Assembly: GCF_027594785.1 (NCBI RefSeq)
Contig: NZ_CP075584.1
Coordinates: 3,720,001-3,784,000, forward strand
Direction of reading: 5' to 3'
Source of the DNA: Cryobacterium breve
GTDB taxonomy: Bacteria > Actinomycetota > Actinomycetes > Actinomycetales > Microbacteriaceae
Length of the DNA: 64,000 nt
Of the stretch, positions 10,070 to 21,780 are shown piece by piece. Below the pieces are notes generated by a model. The model was given only the letters and a program-made list of their open reading frames with translations. It did no database searches and was not told the origin of the DNA. The translations under genes and the position numbers were made by a program. How positions within the stretch are numbered: position 1 is the stretch's first letter; each line of letters starts with the position of its first letter.

Positions 10070-10230
10070 TGGTTTAGGGGCTTCTCGCGTCCGATTCCGG
10101 TCGCGATTCTTCAGTTGTGGTTGTCCTCTCGGCTGCTGAGCGTGTTTTCAGGCGTTTTCACGCGCGCCGGATTGTCTCGAATGCTGGGTGTTTTGCCCTC
10201 TCGGGCAGTATCGGTTCCTTGACCGGACGG

Positions 10231-11157
10231 TTAGGTCCGAAGCGGTGGTCCGCCGGTCTCATCCGATGCAGGGTGTTTGGCCTTGTCCGGCCGCATCACG
10301 CCGGCCAGGTCGGTGTCGGTGTAGGGGTTGTGCCATTCGCGGTCGCGCCGGCGAATTGGACGTACAACGGGTTCTCCGTGGACGTGCTTCTTTGCGTCGT
10401 CTTTGATTTTGTCGCTCATGAAGGCTGCGATTTTGCGGAGATTGAAGTTCGTAAGCAGAATGGTGACGATGATCTGAGCGGCCCCGAATCCGCGGACGCG
10501 GCGGCGGCTGGCGGATTCGATGTCTTCGGTTCCGGCGCTCTTGATCTGGTGATTCAGCGACTCGATGGAGTTGCGGGCGTGGGTGTGGAACTTGTCCCAT
10601 TCCGGGGTGCCGTATTCGAAGGCCTGCGCCGTGCGAGTGAACTTTGCGGTGTCGAATGAAACGGAATGCTGGGCGCAGATTTTGTCAGCGAAGTCGGGCA
10701 GGTCTGCCCCGTCGACTGCGGGTCGGGCTTTGTCCGTCACGGTCTTGAGTAGTTCCCGGAGGGGGCAGGTCACCGTCGGACTGGGACCAAGGGCAGGGCA
10801 ACGCAGCACGACGCGACCCTTTGCATCGGGTTTCTCCTTGACGTGGAGCTGGAATGCGCTGCGGCTCTTGATGCGCTCCCGGTAGGTTGCCGTGTCGATG
10901 ATGTTGCCCAAGTGCTCCTTCGTCGCGTTTTGGAGCGGCTCGGGGGTGCCGGGGCAGTACGTGCCGCCTCCGATGAAGAGGGCGCCGTGGTCTCCACCTT
11001 GGGCGCCCAGACGGTGGACTCGGTAGTCAGTGGATGGCGTGAATCCTTCGTTGAGCGCATCGTCATGAAGGCGTTCCGTCGTGGAATTCGCCCAGTACTG
11101 CTTGTCGGCGTCTCCGACTCCAGACTCCAACCCGAGGGCTTTGGTTGCCCTCATCAA
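10231..11157 (-). pseudogene. Transposase-like protein, C-terminal fragment
   Basis: A 308-residue frame resembling the second half of actinobacterial DDE-type transposases. HARNSIESLNHQIKSAG (with the acidic residue expected near the C-terminus of the RNase H fold) is followed by RRRVRGFGAAQIIVTILL and an Arg-rich tail. It begins at TTG/ATG 11157 with DADKQYWANSTTERL, and the DNA-binding N-terminal half expected for such proteins is absent. Directly beyond the junction, on the other strand, lies a helicase fragment, so a deletion or insertion boundary near 11158 removed both N-termini. The exact IS family is not recognised. Confidence 0.6.
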
Positions 11158-11159
11158 GG

Positions 11160-11589
11160 AGACGGCAGGACGAAGAAGGAGAAAGGTGACGATATCACCG
11201 CGTCTGAGAAGAAGTCTCTTTCGGACGAGGAGAAAGAGTACAAGTCCAAGCGCAAGCAGATTCAGGAAAAGCTGATCAAGTTCGCCACACGCATACCGGC
11301 GTTCATGTACCTGACTGACTATCGCGAGAATACCCTGTTCGACGTGATCACTAAGATCGAGCCGGGGCTATTCCAGGCGGTGACGGGCCTTAGCGTCGAA
11401 GACTTCAACCTGCTCGTCTCGCTAGGCGTTTTCAACGCTGGCCACATGAACCAGGCAGTCTTCGCGTTCCGTCGCTATGAGGATGCATCCCTCTCATACA
11501 CTGGCATCGAGTCCCAAAAGGGCCTGCGGCACTACGGACTCTATGACACCGTCGTGGCTGTGGATAACGCGCCCACTCCTGTCGGATAG
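11160..11589 (+). pseudogene. 3' fragment of a large DEAD/DEAH-type helicase
   Basis: From about 11160 the frame codes for a lysine-rich linker and then RIPAFMYLTDYRENTLFDVI, GLSVEDFNLLVSLGVFN and NQAVFAFRRYEDASLSYTGI. This resembles the extreme C-terminus of large restriction-type DEAD/DEAH helicases; the call rests on remembered family similarity and is tentative. There is no helicase core upstream, because the sequence switches to the opposite-strand transposase fragment. The open frame that overlaps the transposase (10843-11157) is a shadow. It is a truncated remnant of another defence or restriction gene. Confidence 0.5.
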
Positions 11590-11985
11590 ATTCCGCGTCC
11601 TTCACACGCGCCACGCGAGTTGGCTCGGTGACCACGGGGGCTTCAGGCGTCGAACATCTTTGCTGAACCTTTCTGGTCCAACAGAGTTGAGCGGCGATTA
11701 TCTGCTGCTCTTGAACCCAGGATTAGGAATGTACTGGCGTCCTTGCTGACCGGCGAACACGATCATGCAGACGGTGCGGTGATGGCTCGCGCCAGCATCC
11801 CGACTGACGCCTTCTGAGCCTGCGGCGAATTTCAAGTTGTCCGCCGAAGCCGACGAGGAAATCGGAGGGACCGACCGTGACCTGAGGCGTGGGGTGTGCC
11901 AATCGAGCGGTTGCTGCGACTGCCTAACTGTCGATGCGGCGGCTTCGAGGAAGATCGTTCGAATGCACCGTCCAGAGCAAACTGC
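11590..11985. other. Gene-poor stretch, possible coding debris
   Basis: No complete gene. From about 11655 to 11818 one plus-strand frame reads NIFAEPFWSNRVERRL... and stops at TGA 11816-11818. It looks like the tail of a lost gene, but I cannot name it. Confidence 0.35.
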
Positions 11986-12639
11986 CTAACCCGGCATTGT
12001 TCCACCGCTGACAATGGTCGTGAGGGTCGTCTTGGCCGCGACCGAATCCTTAGGATGCTCCGATCGCCAAGCTTGAAGGACTGCGCTAATCGCCATCACG
12101 AGCTTCATGTGCTGATCATCCGGATGGGTAGCGGCTTTGCTCAGAGCCGACTGGAGGAGCTCGATCACCTCGGAGTCTTCGCCTCTCGCAACCATGGCGA
12201 CAATTCCTAGGTCGCTGCCGAGCTCGAATGTACGGTCCCTGCGCTCGGCGCGAAGCTCTATAGTCGATTCGCCAGCCGTCTCCGCCTTTTGGATTCGGGC
12301 AAGCAACAGACGATGCGCTGCAAGTAACTTGGCGATCTCGACCAGAGCTTCGTCAAGCCGCCACTCGTATCGTTCGCGACGATCCTCGCGCAATCGTGTT
12401 GCCTCCGAATCTGCAGCATCTGAGGCTATTCGCGTCGCGCGTTGAGCTGTTTGCCAGGATGCCACCGCAACGATGAGAGCGCCGAGTCCTGCAAGGGCCG
12501 GGAGCACAATTTCCCCGGCTGCGGCCCATCGACCGCGCTCGGTGTTCGCATCAATCAAGAGGACGGCCCCGATTCCGAGCGCGGCCACAACGATGATGGA
12601 CGCGCACATCCACAGGACGAGCCTTACCCTTGACTTCAT
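11986..12639 (-). CDS. Two-helix membrane protein of unknown function
   Basis: A 217-residue protein with an N-terminal membrane helix (about residues 6-30, ASIIVVAALGIGAVLL), a second helix (about 43-62, IVLPALAGLGALIVAVAS), then a long charged helical region (about 65-150) that may form a coiled coil and face the cytoplasm. No enzymatic motif. Start ATG 12639. It is divergent from the membrane-anchored protein at 12745, and both have N-terminal membrane segments, so they could be functionally linked; that is conjecture. Confidence 0.65.
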   Translation of the reverse strand: MKSRVRLVLWMCASIIVVAALGIGAVLLIDANTERGRWAAAGEIVLPALAGLGALIVAVASWQTAQRATRIASDAADSEATRLREDRRERYEWRLDEALVEIAKLLAAHRLLLARIQKAETAGESTIELRAERRDRTFELGSDLGIVAMVARGEDSEVIELLQSALSKAATHPDDQHMKLVMAISAVLQAWRSEHPKDSVAAKTTLTTIVSGGTMPG

Positions 12640-12744
12640 TGTGAAAGCCTAACTGTGCGGAGGGCGTACAAACGGGACTGCCCGCGGCCTCGTCATCGAC
12701 TCGAGTTGAATGGATGACGGCGGACAGTGCCCTACCGTGGGGTC

Positions 12745-13302
12745 ATGGACCTTGGGGCGTTTGGTGAGTGGTGGACAAGTCAATATTGGGGGAGTGTCGC
12801 TGACTGGGTGGGTGCGATTGTCACCACGGGTGCGCTGTTCTGGGCATTTCTCGTGTTCCGGTCAGATCGAGTTCGGGCTTCGCACGCTGAGGCCGATCGA
12901 TTCACGTCCTACATTGTCAGCACGACCCATGACCTGACGTTCTCTACAGCTAAGTTCGAGTTCTTCAACGCGGGTGACACGCCTGTGCCACTTGCCTACC
13001 TCGTCACCTGCCAGATGAGTGGGAACAATGGGACGCCGTTGAGAGCTGATGGGGGATACGTCTTTCGACCAGGCGCAGGCACGAGCTTCCGCGTCCGTCT
13101 TGCGCGCCACTCCAACGACACCTTCAACTACGTCTACTTTCAGGACTCGCACGGTCGCACGTGGCTGCGTGATATCGCCACGGGTAAGTACGTGTCCCTT
13201 CGACGACAGACCCGGGGACCATGGCTGCGCTACCAGGGCAGCCCGAGAGCTAGATGGGAACAATTCGTTCAGAATCAGAAGGAGCGGCCTCTTCAGCGAT
13301 GA
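12745..13302 (+). CDS. Membrane-anchored hypothetical protein
   Basis: Starts at ATG 12745 (the in-frame GTG 12727 is less likely) with MDLGAFGEWW and a single membrane helix (about residues 17-38). A mainly beta-strand, soluble-looking domain follows, with FEFFNAGDTPVPLAYLV, a pattern typical of a small beta-sandwich (residues 55-150). No known family recognised. About 185 residues. It sits in the accessory region between the helicase fragment and McrBC. Confidence 0.65.
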   Translation: MDLGAFGEWWTSQYWGSVADWVGAIVTTGALFWAFLVFRSDRVRASHAEADRFTSYIVSTTHDLTFSTAKFEFFNAGDTPVPLAYLVTCQMSGNNGTPLRADGGYVFRPGAGTSFRVRLARHSNDTFNYVYFQDSHGRTWLRDIATGKYVSLRRQTRGPWLRYQGSPRARWEQFVQNQKERPLQR

Positions 13303-13469
13303 AGATAGTTGGAACTGGCGGGCTGCGGATGCGCTGTCATATGTACCCTTATCGGCCAGGGGCATGTGCCAGTGTCGCTGCTTCTTTTGGGGCAATCCTA
13401 AGACTCGGTCTGGGAACCGCTGAGCGTTGATCACGAGAAGTTCGCCTGGCCTCTGTCAGGATTGGATTC

Positions 13470-13863
13470 ATGACGGAGTGTATCCACGGACTTGTGGAAA
13501 ACCAGTGTGGGGTCTGTGGCGTTGGCGTTCGACGGGCGGGTGGCCACGTGGGGACGATGGTGGGGAAGTCGTTCGCGCTGGTCTTCGTGCCGAGTCTTCG
13601 CGCTGACACCTTTCTTCACCTCAATCGGGAGCGTGACCACTGGAAGTTTCGCTGGTACTCGTCCCCAAGTCGCCCTGCCACGGAGCCTGGCGCAATCCGG
13701 ACAGGCGTCGACACGGCTTGTGCTGGACCTCCGTGACGTCAAGTTCGTACACGAAATCGCCTACCCCCACTCGAGCAGGCCCGAAGGGCTTTCCGTAACC
13801 GACTTCCGATACTGGTACGACGAGATTGCAAAGGTGAACGCTGCGCACAACGTTGGCGAGTGA
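13470..13863 (+). pseudogene. Small hypothetical protein, frameshifted
   Basis: MTECIHGLVENQCGVCG opens a frame at 13470, with Cys/His (C4, H6, C13, C16) suggesting a small zinc-binding head, and KSFALVFVPSLRAD follows. A second frame, offset by one, takes over with RLVLDLRDVKFVHEIAYP and ends at 13863. The two read as one protein of about 130 residues with a one-base shift somewhere between 13640 and 13700. The family is not recognised. Length and composition suit a small accessory-region protein. Confidence 0.5.
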
Positions 13864-14471
13864 TACCTCGCTCGGCCGTAGCTTTTCCCAGTGAATCGCA
13901 GTTGGCCGCTGCTGTAAGGGTTGTGAATTTGGGGACGCATGACGATTCTGATTCGGGACTATGAGCACGGTTGGCGGGAGCCGTCCATTCTCGGGTATGA
14001 GTGAGGCGACTTCAACGAAGCGATGCTGGCGACGCGCGCTCCCGCGGTGAGGCGGGCCCTTGGCCGCTCTAGAGACGATGAGAAAAGGCGCTAAGCGTAG
14101 ACGCGATTCGGTGCACGGACGGACGGGTCTTCGCTCTTGTCTCTACCATCTGGGCCGTGTCGTGGTCGCAATCGACGGCTATGTGCTCAGGAGCGGATCG
14201 CCGGTCGCACCGGCTAGGCTCAAACGAAGGCGGGCTCCCCGAGCGGGGATTGGATAGCCTCTCGCGTTGTCGCCCGCTTTTGAAGTTCAACGGGGGAGTG
14301 CAACGTGGGCCGCGGTCATAGTCAGACAGGACTTGGCAGATGCCGGACCGGGAATCTCGTATTGGAGCCCTGGGACTCGATCCCTTCGAGCATCGATCGT
14401 GGCACCACGTTCGTGTCCACGCTTGAGTTAGCCCCCGGATTCGGCCCGCGGCATCCTGAGAGGAACGCATC
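13864..14471. other. Upstream region of mcrB, no gene seen
   Basis: About 600 bases with no supportable gene; short frames on both strands look random. It presumably carries the promoter of the mcrBC operon. GAGAGG about 10 bases before ATG 14472 is a fair ribosome binding site. Confidence 0.4.
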
Positions 14472-16791
14472 ATGAGCGAGCTAATTGAGCGCGGAGTCGG
14501 ATCATCCCCGCTTGTTGAAGACGCGGCCTGGTTCATTTTGCAGCCGTCCCTCACAGACGGCGATTCGCCGATCCTGGGCCGGCCAACTTGGACGATAGAG
14601 AATTCCCGGCTCCTGCCTGCACTCGTCACTGGTGAGAACTCTGACATGGGTGATCGCGGATTCCTTGACAAGCTCGAGGACCAGCTGCGAGGGCAAAGTG
14701 ATGACCTGATCGCCTTCACAGCGGAGCCTGCTGTACGTGCACGCGCTTCCGCTTGTGAATATCAAGTCGACGACGAAGATTGATCGTATTGAACGGGTGC
14801 TCTCTTGGTCGCCGAGTGCCCTCCGTCTCCCGGAGGCAATGCGGGACGGCCTGGAGCTTGGCGGGGTGTTCAGTGGCGGAACTGGCTTCAACATGCTCAT
14901 CTGGCAGCAGATGCTCTGGCTCTGTCGCTTTGTGGAGACCTGGCAGTCGGCGGACGAGACTACGCGTCAGACCGCACTCTCGGATCCGTGGGCCTTTGGC
15001 ACGCTCGCTGCCACGACGCCCGAAGATCAGCCCGCCATTCGCGCATCGCTCTGTTACATGGTGTGGCCTGCTTACTTTGAGGCGATTGTAAATTTGCGCG
15101 ACCGCAAACGCATTCGCGACACATTCGCTTTTGAGATCGGGGGTGCGACCGGTTCCACGGAGGAAGCCGTCGATCGAGATTTGCTCGCTATCCGGCACCG
15201 CGTCGACGCTTCGGCGGGCGGACGGGTCGACTGGTATGACCAGCCGTTCAGGAAGGAGTGGTCGCCGAAATCAGCACGGCCTACTGCCGGACGTCGTGCG
15301 TGGCTAGTGCGATCGAAACAAGGCGGACCAGCGCTTACGAAGGCCTGGCTCGACGATGGCTTCATCTCATTGCCTGCGAGCAACCTCACCCTCGACATTG
15401 ACTCAGCGACCGCTGAGGCTGTGCGTGAGTCCATTGAATCCGGCTACGCGCATCTCACCTACGCCCAGCGGCTCACCATGACCCGCGAGTACAGCGACTT
15501 CGTCCTGCGCATGGACGTTGACGACGTCGTCGCGGGTTTGCTGGATGAATCACTCATCGTGGGAACTGTGATCGATTCCCCCGAGCTCGTCGAGGAAGGC
15601 AATTCGCGCCTCCGACGCCGCGTCGCTTGGTCATCATCTCGCCCTGCCCGCGGCGATCTACCCGAACCACTTCCAGGGCTCCTCGATGGGCAAGGCGTGG
15701 TCGTTGACTTCACGAGCGCGCTGCCTGTCCTCGATCAGTTTCTTGTTGATGCCGTCGAACCCGACCCTAGGGACAAGGAGGATCCGGTCATCATGCCGCC
15801 GGCAGTTGCCACCGTTCCTGTTTTGCCGAGCGCAACGGATGGTCTCGCTGAGTCGTTATACATGCCGCGGAGTGCCTTGCAGGAGATCCTCGATCTCCTC
15901 CAACGTCGGCAGCAGGCCATCTTCTACGGGCCTCCCGGCACCGGCAAGACGTTCCTCGCGCAGGCCCTCGGACGCCATATGGTCGGCACAGACACTAGTC
16001 GCGTTCGCATCGTCCAATTCCATCCCTCGTACGCCTACGAGGATTTCTTTGAGGGTCTGCGCCCCGAGGCGACTGCTGGTGGCGTGACATTTGGTCTGAG
16101 GCCTGGTCCGCTGAGACTGATTGCCGATGAAGCGGCACTCGCGGAAAACGCGGCGTACCCGTATGTGCTGGTCATTGACGAGATGAACCGTGGCAACCTC
16201 GCGAAGGTGTTCGGTGAGCTCTACTACCTCCTCGAATACCGGAATGAAGGCATCCGCCTGCAGTACAGCGGAAACGAGGAGGAGTTCCGACTTCCGAAGA
16301 ACCTCTTCATCATCGGGACGATGAATACCGTGGATCGCTCAATTTCCTTGGTCGATGCCGCCATTCGGCGACGGTTTCCGTTCGTTGAGCTTCACCCCAG
16401 CGTGGAACCGGTTCGGAGCGTCATGGAGTCCTATCTCCGCGCTAACCACAAGGATGTTCTGCGTGCGCGCCTACTCGATGCGCTCAATGCGCGCATTGAT
16501 GAGCGCGACCTTCAGATTGGGCCGTCGTACCTAATGAAGAGCGACGCGGCCACCCGCGCCGGACTTGAGATGATCTGGAAATACGACATCTTGCCCCTCC
16601 TGGAGGACCACTACTACGGTCAGCGGTCGCCCGAGACTATCCGCGAGCATTTCGGGCTCGACGCGCTTCTGAGCGAGATCGCAGCAGATGGAGGCGGGAT
16701 TGGACCCGTTGATATTAGCGGCTCATGGGACGTCGTGGCCGACGAGACCGACCTGGTGGTCAGAGAGGCACCCGAAAGCGCTGGGGTTTAG
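14472..16791 (+). pseudogene. mcrB: McrB-type AAA+ GTPase, frameshifted near N-terminus
   Basis: NTP-driven motor subunit of a type IV (modification-dependent) restriction system. Motifs: Walker A GPPGTGKT (about residues 486-493), Walker B VIDEMNRGN, and sensor-like GTMNTVDRS followed by RRRFPF. The usual McrB signature is MNTADRS, so Val replaces Ala. The first frame begins at ATG 14472 and ends at 14783; the main frame runs on to 16791. One extra C at 14727-14728 explains the break, since without it the text reads TAELLYVHALPLVN. The restored protein is about 772 residues. Its roughly 400-residue N-terminal half presumably recognises the DNA and does not look like the E. coli McrB reader domain. 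Confidence 0.85.
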
Positions 16792-16793
16792 AA

Positions 16794-17989
16794 GTGTCAC
16801 TCCTTCGCATCGCGCTTACCGAGACGGCTACGGCCGGCGAGCGATACTCGCTGCCCCCTTTGATCGCTGCCGCACTCGCGCAGTCTCGGCTAGTGGAGAT
16901 GCGGCCCGAGGGCGACGGCTGGTGGCGTGTGGTGCCCGTGGGTTTGGTCGGCGCCGTTCGGGTGGGCGACGTGCAGGTGGAGGTGTGGCCAAAAGAGAAG
17001 GTCAAACTCTCACACCTGCTATTCATGCTCGGCTATGCCAAGGACCCGGGCGTTCTTCCGACGGATGTCGAGGCCGGCCCATACGACGACCTCTGGCCGG
17101 CCCTCGCGGAAAGCCTTGCGCGTCAGGGCGAGCGTGCACTGCTGCATGGAGTGTTACAGGGCTACCAGACGCTCGAGGAATCGTCCATGGTGGTGCGCGG
17201 GCGGATTCGGGTTGGCGACCAGTTGCGCAGGCATTCGGGACTCCCTTTCCCGTTGGAGATCACCTACGACGAGTACTTAACCGACATCTCGGAGAACCGC
17301 ATCTTGCGCACAGCACTCCGTCGAATGCTGGCTGTTCCACGGCTCTCACCAACTGTAAAAGCCAGATTGTCGCATCTGGACAACCGGCTATCCGGAGTTC
17401 AGATTCTCCGCTCGGGCGTACCCCGACCCCCATGGAGAGAAACACGCCTCAACTCCCGTTATCACGCCGCATTGCGCTTGTCGGAGGTCATCCTCGCCAA
17501 TACCGCCGCTCAGACCGGGACGGGCAACATCAGCGTCGCATCGTTCGTCGTTTCCATGTGGAAGGTGTTTGAGGATTTCGTGACCACCGCACTGGGGGAG
17601 TCATTCTCGCGCCTTGGCGAACATTCCGAGACGCAGTACCCAGCATTCCTCGATGCCCCTCGCCTCGACGGTGGTGCTCGCGTGACGATGAGCGTCGACC
17701 TCGTGCATTTCGCCGGTCGGCACCCCGCCACGGTTCTTGACGCAAAATACAAAGCCGTGGACTCCCCCGGGGTTCTCCCAACGCGGATCACTATCAAATG
17801 CTTGCGTACTGCACCGCACTCGAGGTCAAGCGCGCGGTGCTGGTGTACGCCGGCAAGAACCCATCACTGACCCGACGGGTCGCCTTCACGGATATCGACG
17901 TGACCGAACATCCACTCGACCTCTCGCAAACGCCCGCGGAAATGCTGGGCGCGCTCGACCGGCTTGCTGCCTCCTTTGTCGGAGGCTAA
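16794..17989 (+). pseudogene. mcrC: McrC-family nuclease subunit, frameshifted near 3' end
   Basis: Cleavage subunit of the McrBC-type complex, starting at GTG 16794 two bases after the mcrB stop, so the genes are cotranscribed and probably translationally coupled. The N-terminal beta-rich region has EVWPKEKVKLSHLLFMLGYA, followed by the PD-(D/E)xK core MSVDLV...VLDAKYK. The frame from 16794 runs out at 17870, while the neighbouring frame continues PNADHYQMLAYCTALEVK to 17989. One missing C in CCC at 17777-17779 restores a protein of about 398 residues. Catalytic D, D and K are all visible, so the gene is probably functional if the indel is an error. Confidence 0.85.
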
Positions 17990-18270
17990 CTGACCGGGGA
18001 ACGGACCACCGGCGGCCATGGGACTCGAGCCGAACTGGGGTCTCCCTGCTCCCTGCCCCTGCCGGCGTCGGCCCCGTCATCACGGGTGCCGAATCGGGCG
18101 AGTCGCCTGGCACATACGGTTCCGCATGGTCTCTAGCGGGTACGGAGGAAACCCAAATCTGATGACACCTGCACTGCTGCACCCCGGCTCTACTGAGCGA
18201 TGGCCGGCTGCCCCGCTAGTTTGACCGTTGTCAGACCACGCCGCAGAGTTCGTCGGGGTAAGTGGAACCT
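17990..18270. other. Convergent spacer between mcrC and helicase gene
   Basis: The 3' ends of mcrC and of the minus-strand helicase gene face each other here. No gene and no strong hairpin with a T run was found by eye. Confidence 0.4.
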
Positions 18271-21200
18271 CTAAAATGTTAGATCTGCGGGGCCCAAGTA
18301 GCTGAGTTCTACCGCGTTCGGAACATTTCGCGCCGTCACCCTGAGCAGTCCCTGTCGCCTCGGATTAAGCGCAGACACGAGTTTTCCAACTCGTTGCGCA
18401 TCCGAGGTTTCGAGTACGGTTTCGTCATGGTCCAGTGACACTGCCCGGTACGGAGCGCCGGGTGTTGGCTGGTACGAGCCATACCAAGCTGCGGCTACCT
18501 CATGCTCCTCGTGATGCCAGGTTCGTTGCTGGGACGGTGTGCTTCGAGCACGAAAACTCGCCCAGACCTCTCTGGTCGAGAGTGTTGGCCAGCCGAGGTC
18601 TGACGCCCTTTCAAGCACGATCTCCGAGTTCAACCAGGCGTTCATTTCGGTCAGGGTCGTGAAGGTTGCCCCGGTGGAATCGACGGCTGCTATCGCCCCT
18701 GAACGAGAGGCGAATCCCGCTCGCATCAATAGTGAGGTTGACCTGTTTAGAGTGCCGGATTCCACCGCCGCTACGGCCAGACCGAGATCGGGAGTGTCCA
18801 AATCCCACGGGCTTGAGTCTGCAGATTCGTGGGCTGTCGCGCGCACGCGAACGGATTCGAGTGCCCAAGGGAGCCGATAAGCAAGACTTTCCTCGATGAA
18901 CTCAAACACGGCAAAACCATCGTCGGATCGGATTTCGACGACCTGTCGACCTCGCAGCCAGTCGGCTAGAACTTCTTCCCAGTTGTTGGGGAGGGCTTTC
19001 GGAGTGAAAGGAACAACGTTGAAGGCGATTCGAGCGAATTCGATGATCGATTCAACGGCTTGGGTTTCGTGGCCTAGCATTATGCTCGCGTCAGCTGCGC
19101 GAAGATGGCGGTTGAGTTCATCTGAGTAAAGGTCAAGTTGCCGACCGGTCTGGAAACCGACGCCTGCGAGGTAGTAGCCCTTTCGCTGAGCCGGGGTTGA
19201 ACCCCGCCAGATTACCTCTGATCGTGCCAATAGACCGACTCTAAGTGCCAGCCGAACACTCTCGTTCTTGTGGGCGAGTGTTCGGGCCCATAGGGAAGAG
19301 GATAGGGCAGCGTCTAGGGACGCGGCAACGTCACTCTGCTCGATCTCGACGTCGTGGACAAGGCTCAACAACGCGCTGTCAAGACTTGCGACCTGCGAGG
19401 TCCAAGTTCTTCTGGATATCGATGCATCGGCAGCGGCTTCGTCGGCTAATTCAGGGAAGGACCAAGCTGCCGCACTCGTCACGTATTCCAGCAGACGATC
19501 CAAGTCCGTTTCTCCGAGACTTCGTTGCATGCGAACGAGTAATTCCAGGAGCAGCCTGACGAGTCCGCTCTGCATATCCCGCGGCTGCGCATCCGCAACC
19601 AAATCCGACCAGTTCTTTCGCGCCCTCCAGGTGGGCTCGAACATAGGGTGGACGATCAGCCCCGATGAGTCGATAAAGGCCCGACCGGCGCGTCCAACAA
19701 TGTTTCTGAATTCTGATGGTTCGATCATCTTTCCGGAACGCCACAGGCTGTGGATGACAAGCGCGCTTGCTGAAAGGTTCAAGCCCTGAGCGAGGGTCGG
19801 CGACGAGATCGTTATCTTCAATGCGCCAAGCTGAAGTAGTCGCTCAATTTCCTTGCGGTATGGGCCCGGCAAGGATCCGTGATGGACAGCGACGCCGATC
19901 CTTAGACAATCAAGTATTGGATGGTTGAGACCGAACCATTCACTGCCGATTGCCAGCGCGGTGTCAAGTTGGTGTGGGTCCCCGTCGAACACTGAAGGAA
20001 GGGCGCCCTGCAGGTGCAGCTTTACGACTTCCGAAGCCAATGCGTTGACGGAAGCTTTCAAAGGGCAAAAGATCAAGACGGTCTGCTTGTCGTCGACCAG
20101 GCGCCATGCCGTTGCAAGGGTCAGTTCTTGCTGGTTATGGGGAAAGGGCGTTCTTCTTCGTTTGCTCGGGGGTTTGACTCGGTCAGGAATCGCGGAACAT
20201 ACGGCTCCTCGTCGCCCACCGTAACGTTCAACCGAGCGTTCCCCCCACGCCAAACGACCTCGCCGTACCGGAGCGTGGTTGGTCGCCAGTCACTCGATAC
20301 GAGTCCGCCCGGTTTGTCGTTGGTGAGCCAGCCGACGAAGTCCTCGACTTCGTCCCCGCTCGGGAGTATCGCAGAGAGACACACGATGCGTCGGACCGAA
20401 GCGTCAGGCCGACGTAAAAGTTGCTGAATTTGAACTTCGTAGCGAACTTCCCGTTCGTTCATGCCAATCATGTGGCCTTCGTCTAGAACGATGAGGCCCA
20501 CATCGTTGAGAAGGTCGGGGTCGTTGCGCAGAGCGAAATCCAGTTTTTCAGGGGTGGACACCACGATGTCTCGATCTCGCAAGATGCTTTCGTCGACATG
20601 GCTGACCCCTGTGGTGCCGTATAGCGAAGAAACTGTCTTGCCGAGGGGGACGAAGGTGCGCTCGAGAACAGCCTCGGTTTGTGCCGATAGGGCTCGCAGC
20701 GGCGTCACGAACACGACACGCTTGCCTTCAGCTAGCGTCGCCAATATGCAGAGCTCCGCTATGCGGGTCTTGCCTGCGCTGGTTGGTAAAGAGACGACTA
20801 GATTCTCCTGTGTGTCGAGCACACGGGCTGCGGCCTCCAATTGCGATGGCCATACTTCGATCTCTGATCTGCGGCGACGAAAGAGTGAGGCTATGAAGAT
20901 TTCGCGCAGTTGATCCCAACCGTCCCGGTCGTCGCCGTCAGGGCTTCGCGGCAGGACAACGTGAAAGCTCGACTGCCACAACTCACGAAGTAGATGAATT
21001 GCGAGCCTATGGCACCACCATTGGGGAACCATACCTAAAATGCCGGCCCCATGTAGCCCGATTCGAAGTCGTTCAACGGCAGTGTTGAGCAGCTGCTCCT
21101 CACCTCGTTCGAAGGCCAAGAGCGCCGAGCTGATGGCTCCCAAGAACGCGTCTGTTAAAGCCGCATCGACGACGTCGAAAACCTCCGAGTGGTCTCTTTG

Positions 21201-21780
21201 ATCCTCGTCTTGATCTTGATCTTGGTCTTCGCCGGGTTCAAGCAACTCTCGCAGTTGGCCTACGAGGTGGGAGTCCGATGCGCGTACGTCGGCTCGTCCC
21301 TCCGAGACGAAGTCTGCCAAAGCGTCGAGATCACGCAACATGAGGAGTATGAGGCATTGCTCGCCGAAAGAATTTTCGTTGCTGGGTTGGGAGGGCTGAA
21401 GCAGTGAGTACGCTCGAGCCTGAGAATCTTGCAAGATGAAAGGCCCCTGCTGCGACCACGCGATGGAAGCCCGACTCCTGCGTGGGTGATCCATTTGCGA
21501 TGACAGCTTCAATCGCTGTCGCCGCGTATTCGAACGCTCGCCGGGATGTTTCATCGGACCCGTCGATATCAGCAAGTTCGAGGCCGTGCTCAAGGAGAGC
21601 GTAGCCGTAGGACATGAGGTCATCACTCAGGAGAGTGTCGAACGGAGGTGTGTCATCCGGTAGTGCGCCGTCACGCCAGATCATCGCACGTGCTTCGCCT
21701 CGAGCTAGAAGTCGCCCCCGAAATCCGGAAGCCGTAGCCTCATCTATCGAGTCCCTGAGAAGATCAGCGCGTCCGGGCAC
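18271..21780 (-). pseudogene. HamB-like SF2 helicase, two frameshifts
   Basis: About 1169 codons when read as one gene: 21780-21420 in one frame, then to about 20170, then to 18271. Motif I is SLPTSAGKTRIAE, motif II VLDEGH, motif VI IVGRAGRAF, with SPTLAQGLNLSASALV between, as in Ski2-like SF2 helicases. The shifts lie at a CC (21419-21420, one extra base) and at the G5T3 tract (20168-20175, one missing base); they cancel, which supports one continuous gene. It overlaps the upstream nuclease gene by 17 bases, so the two are coupled. Nuclease + large helicase matches the Hachiman (HamA/HamB) and AbpAB layouts. The C-terminal 600 residues carry no motif I recognise. Confidence 0.75.

Larger units (their letters stand above)
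9745..10230. other. Stretch with hairpins downstream of transposase fragment
   Basis: No gene. It contains the 42-base module at 9947-9988, an imperfect hairpin (about 9988-10020) and a strong terminator hairpin (10036-10069), all on the 3' side of the minus-strand transposase fragment. It probably includes the end of that mobile element. Confidence 0.45.

Noticed and set aside
10117..10659. Plus-strand ORF of 180 codons
   Set aside because: Antisense shadow of the transposase fragment, with no independent family signal.
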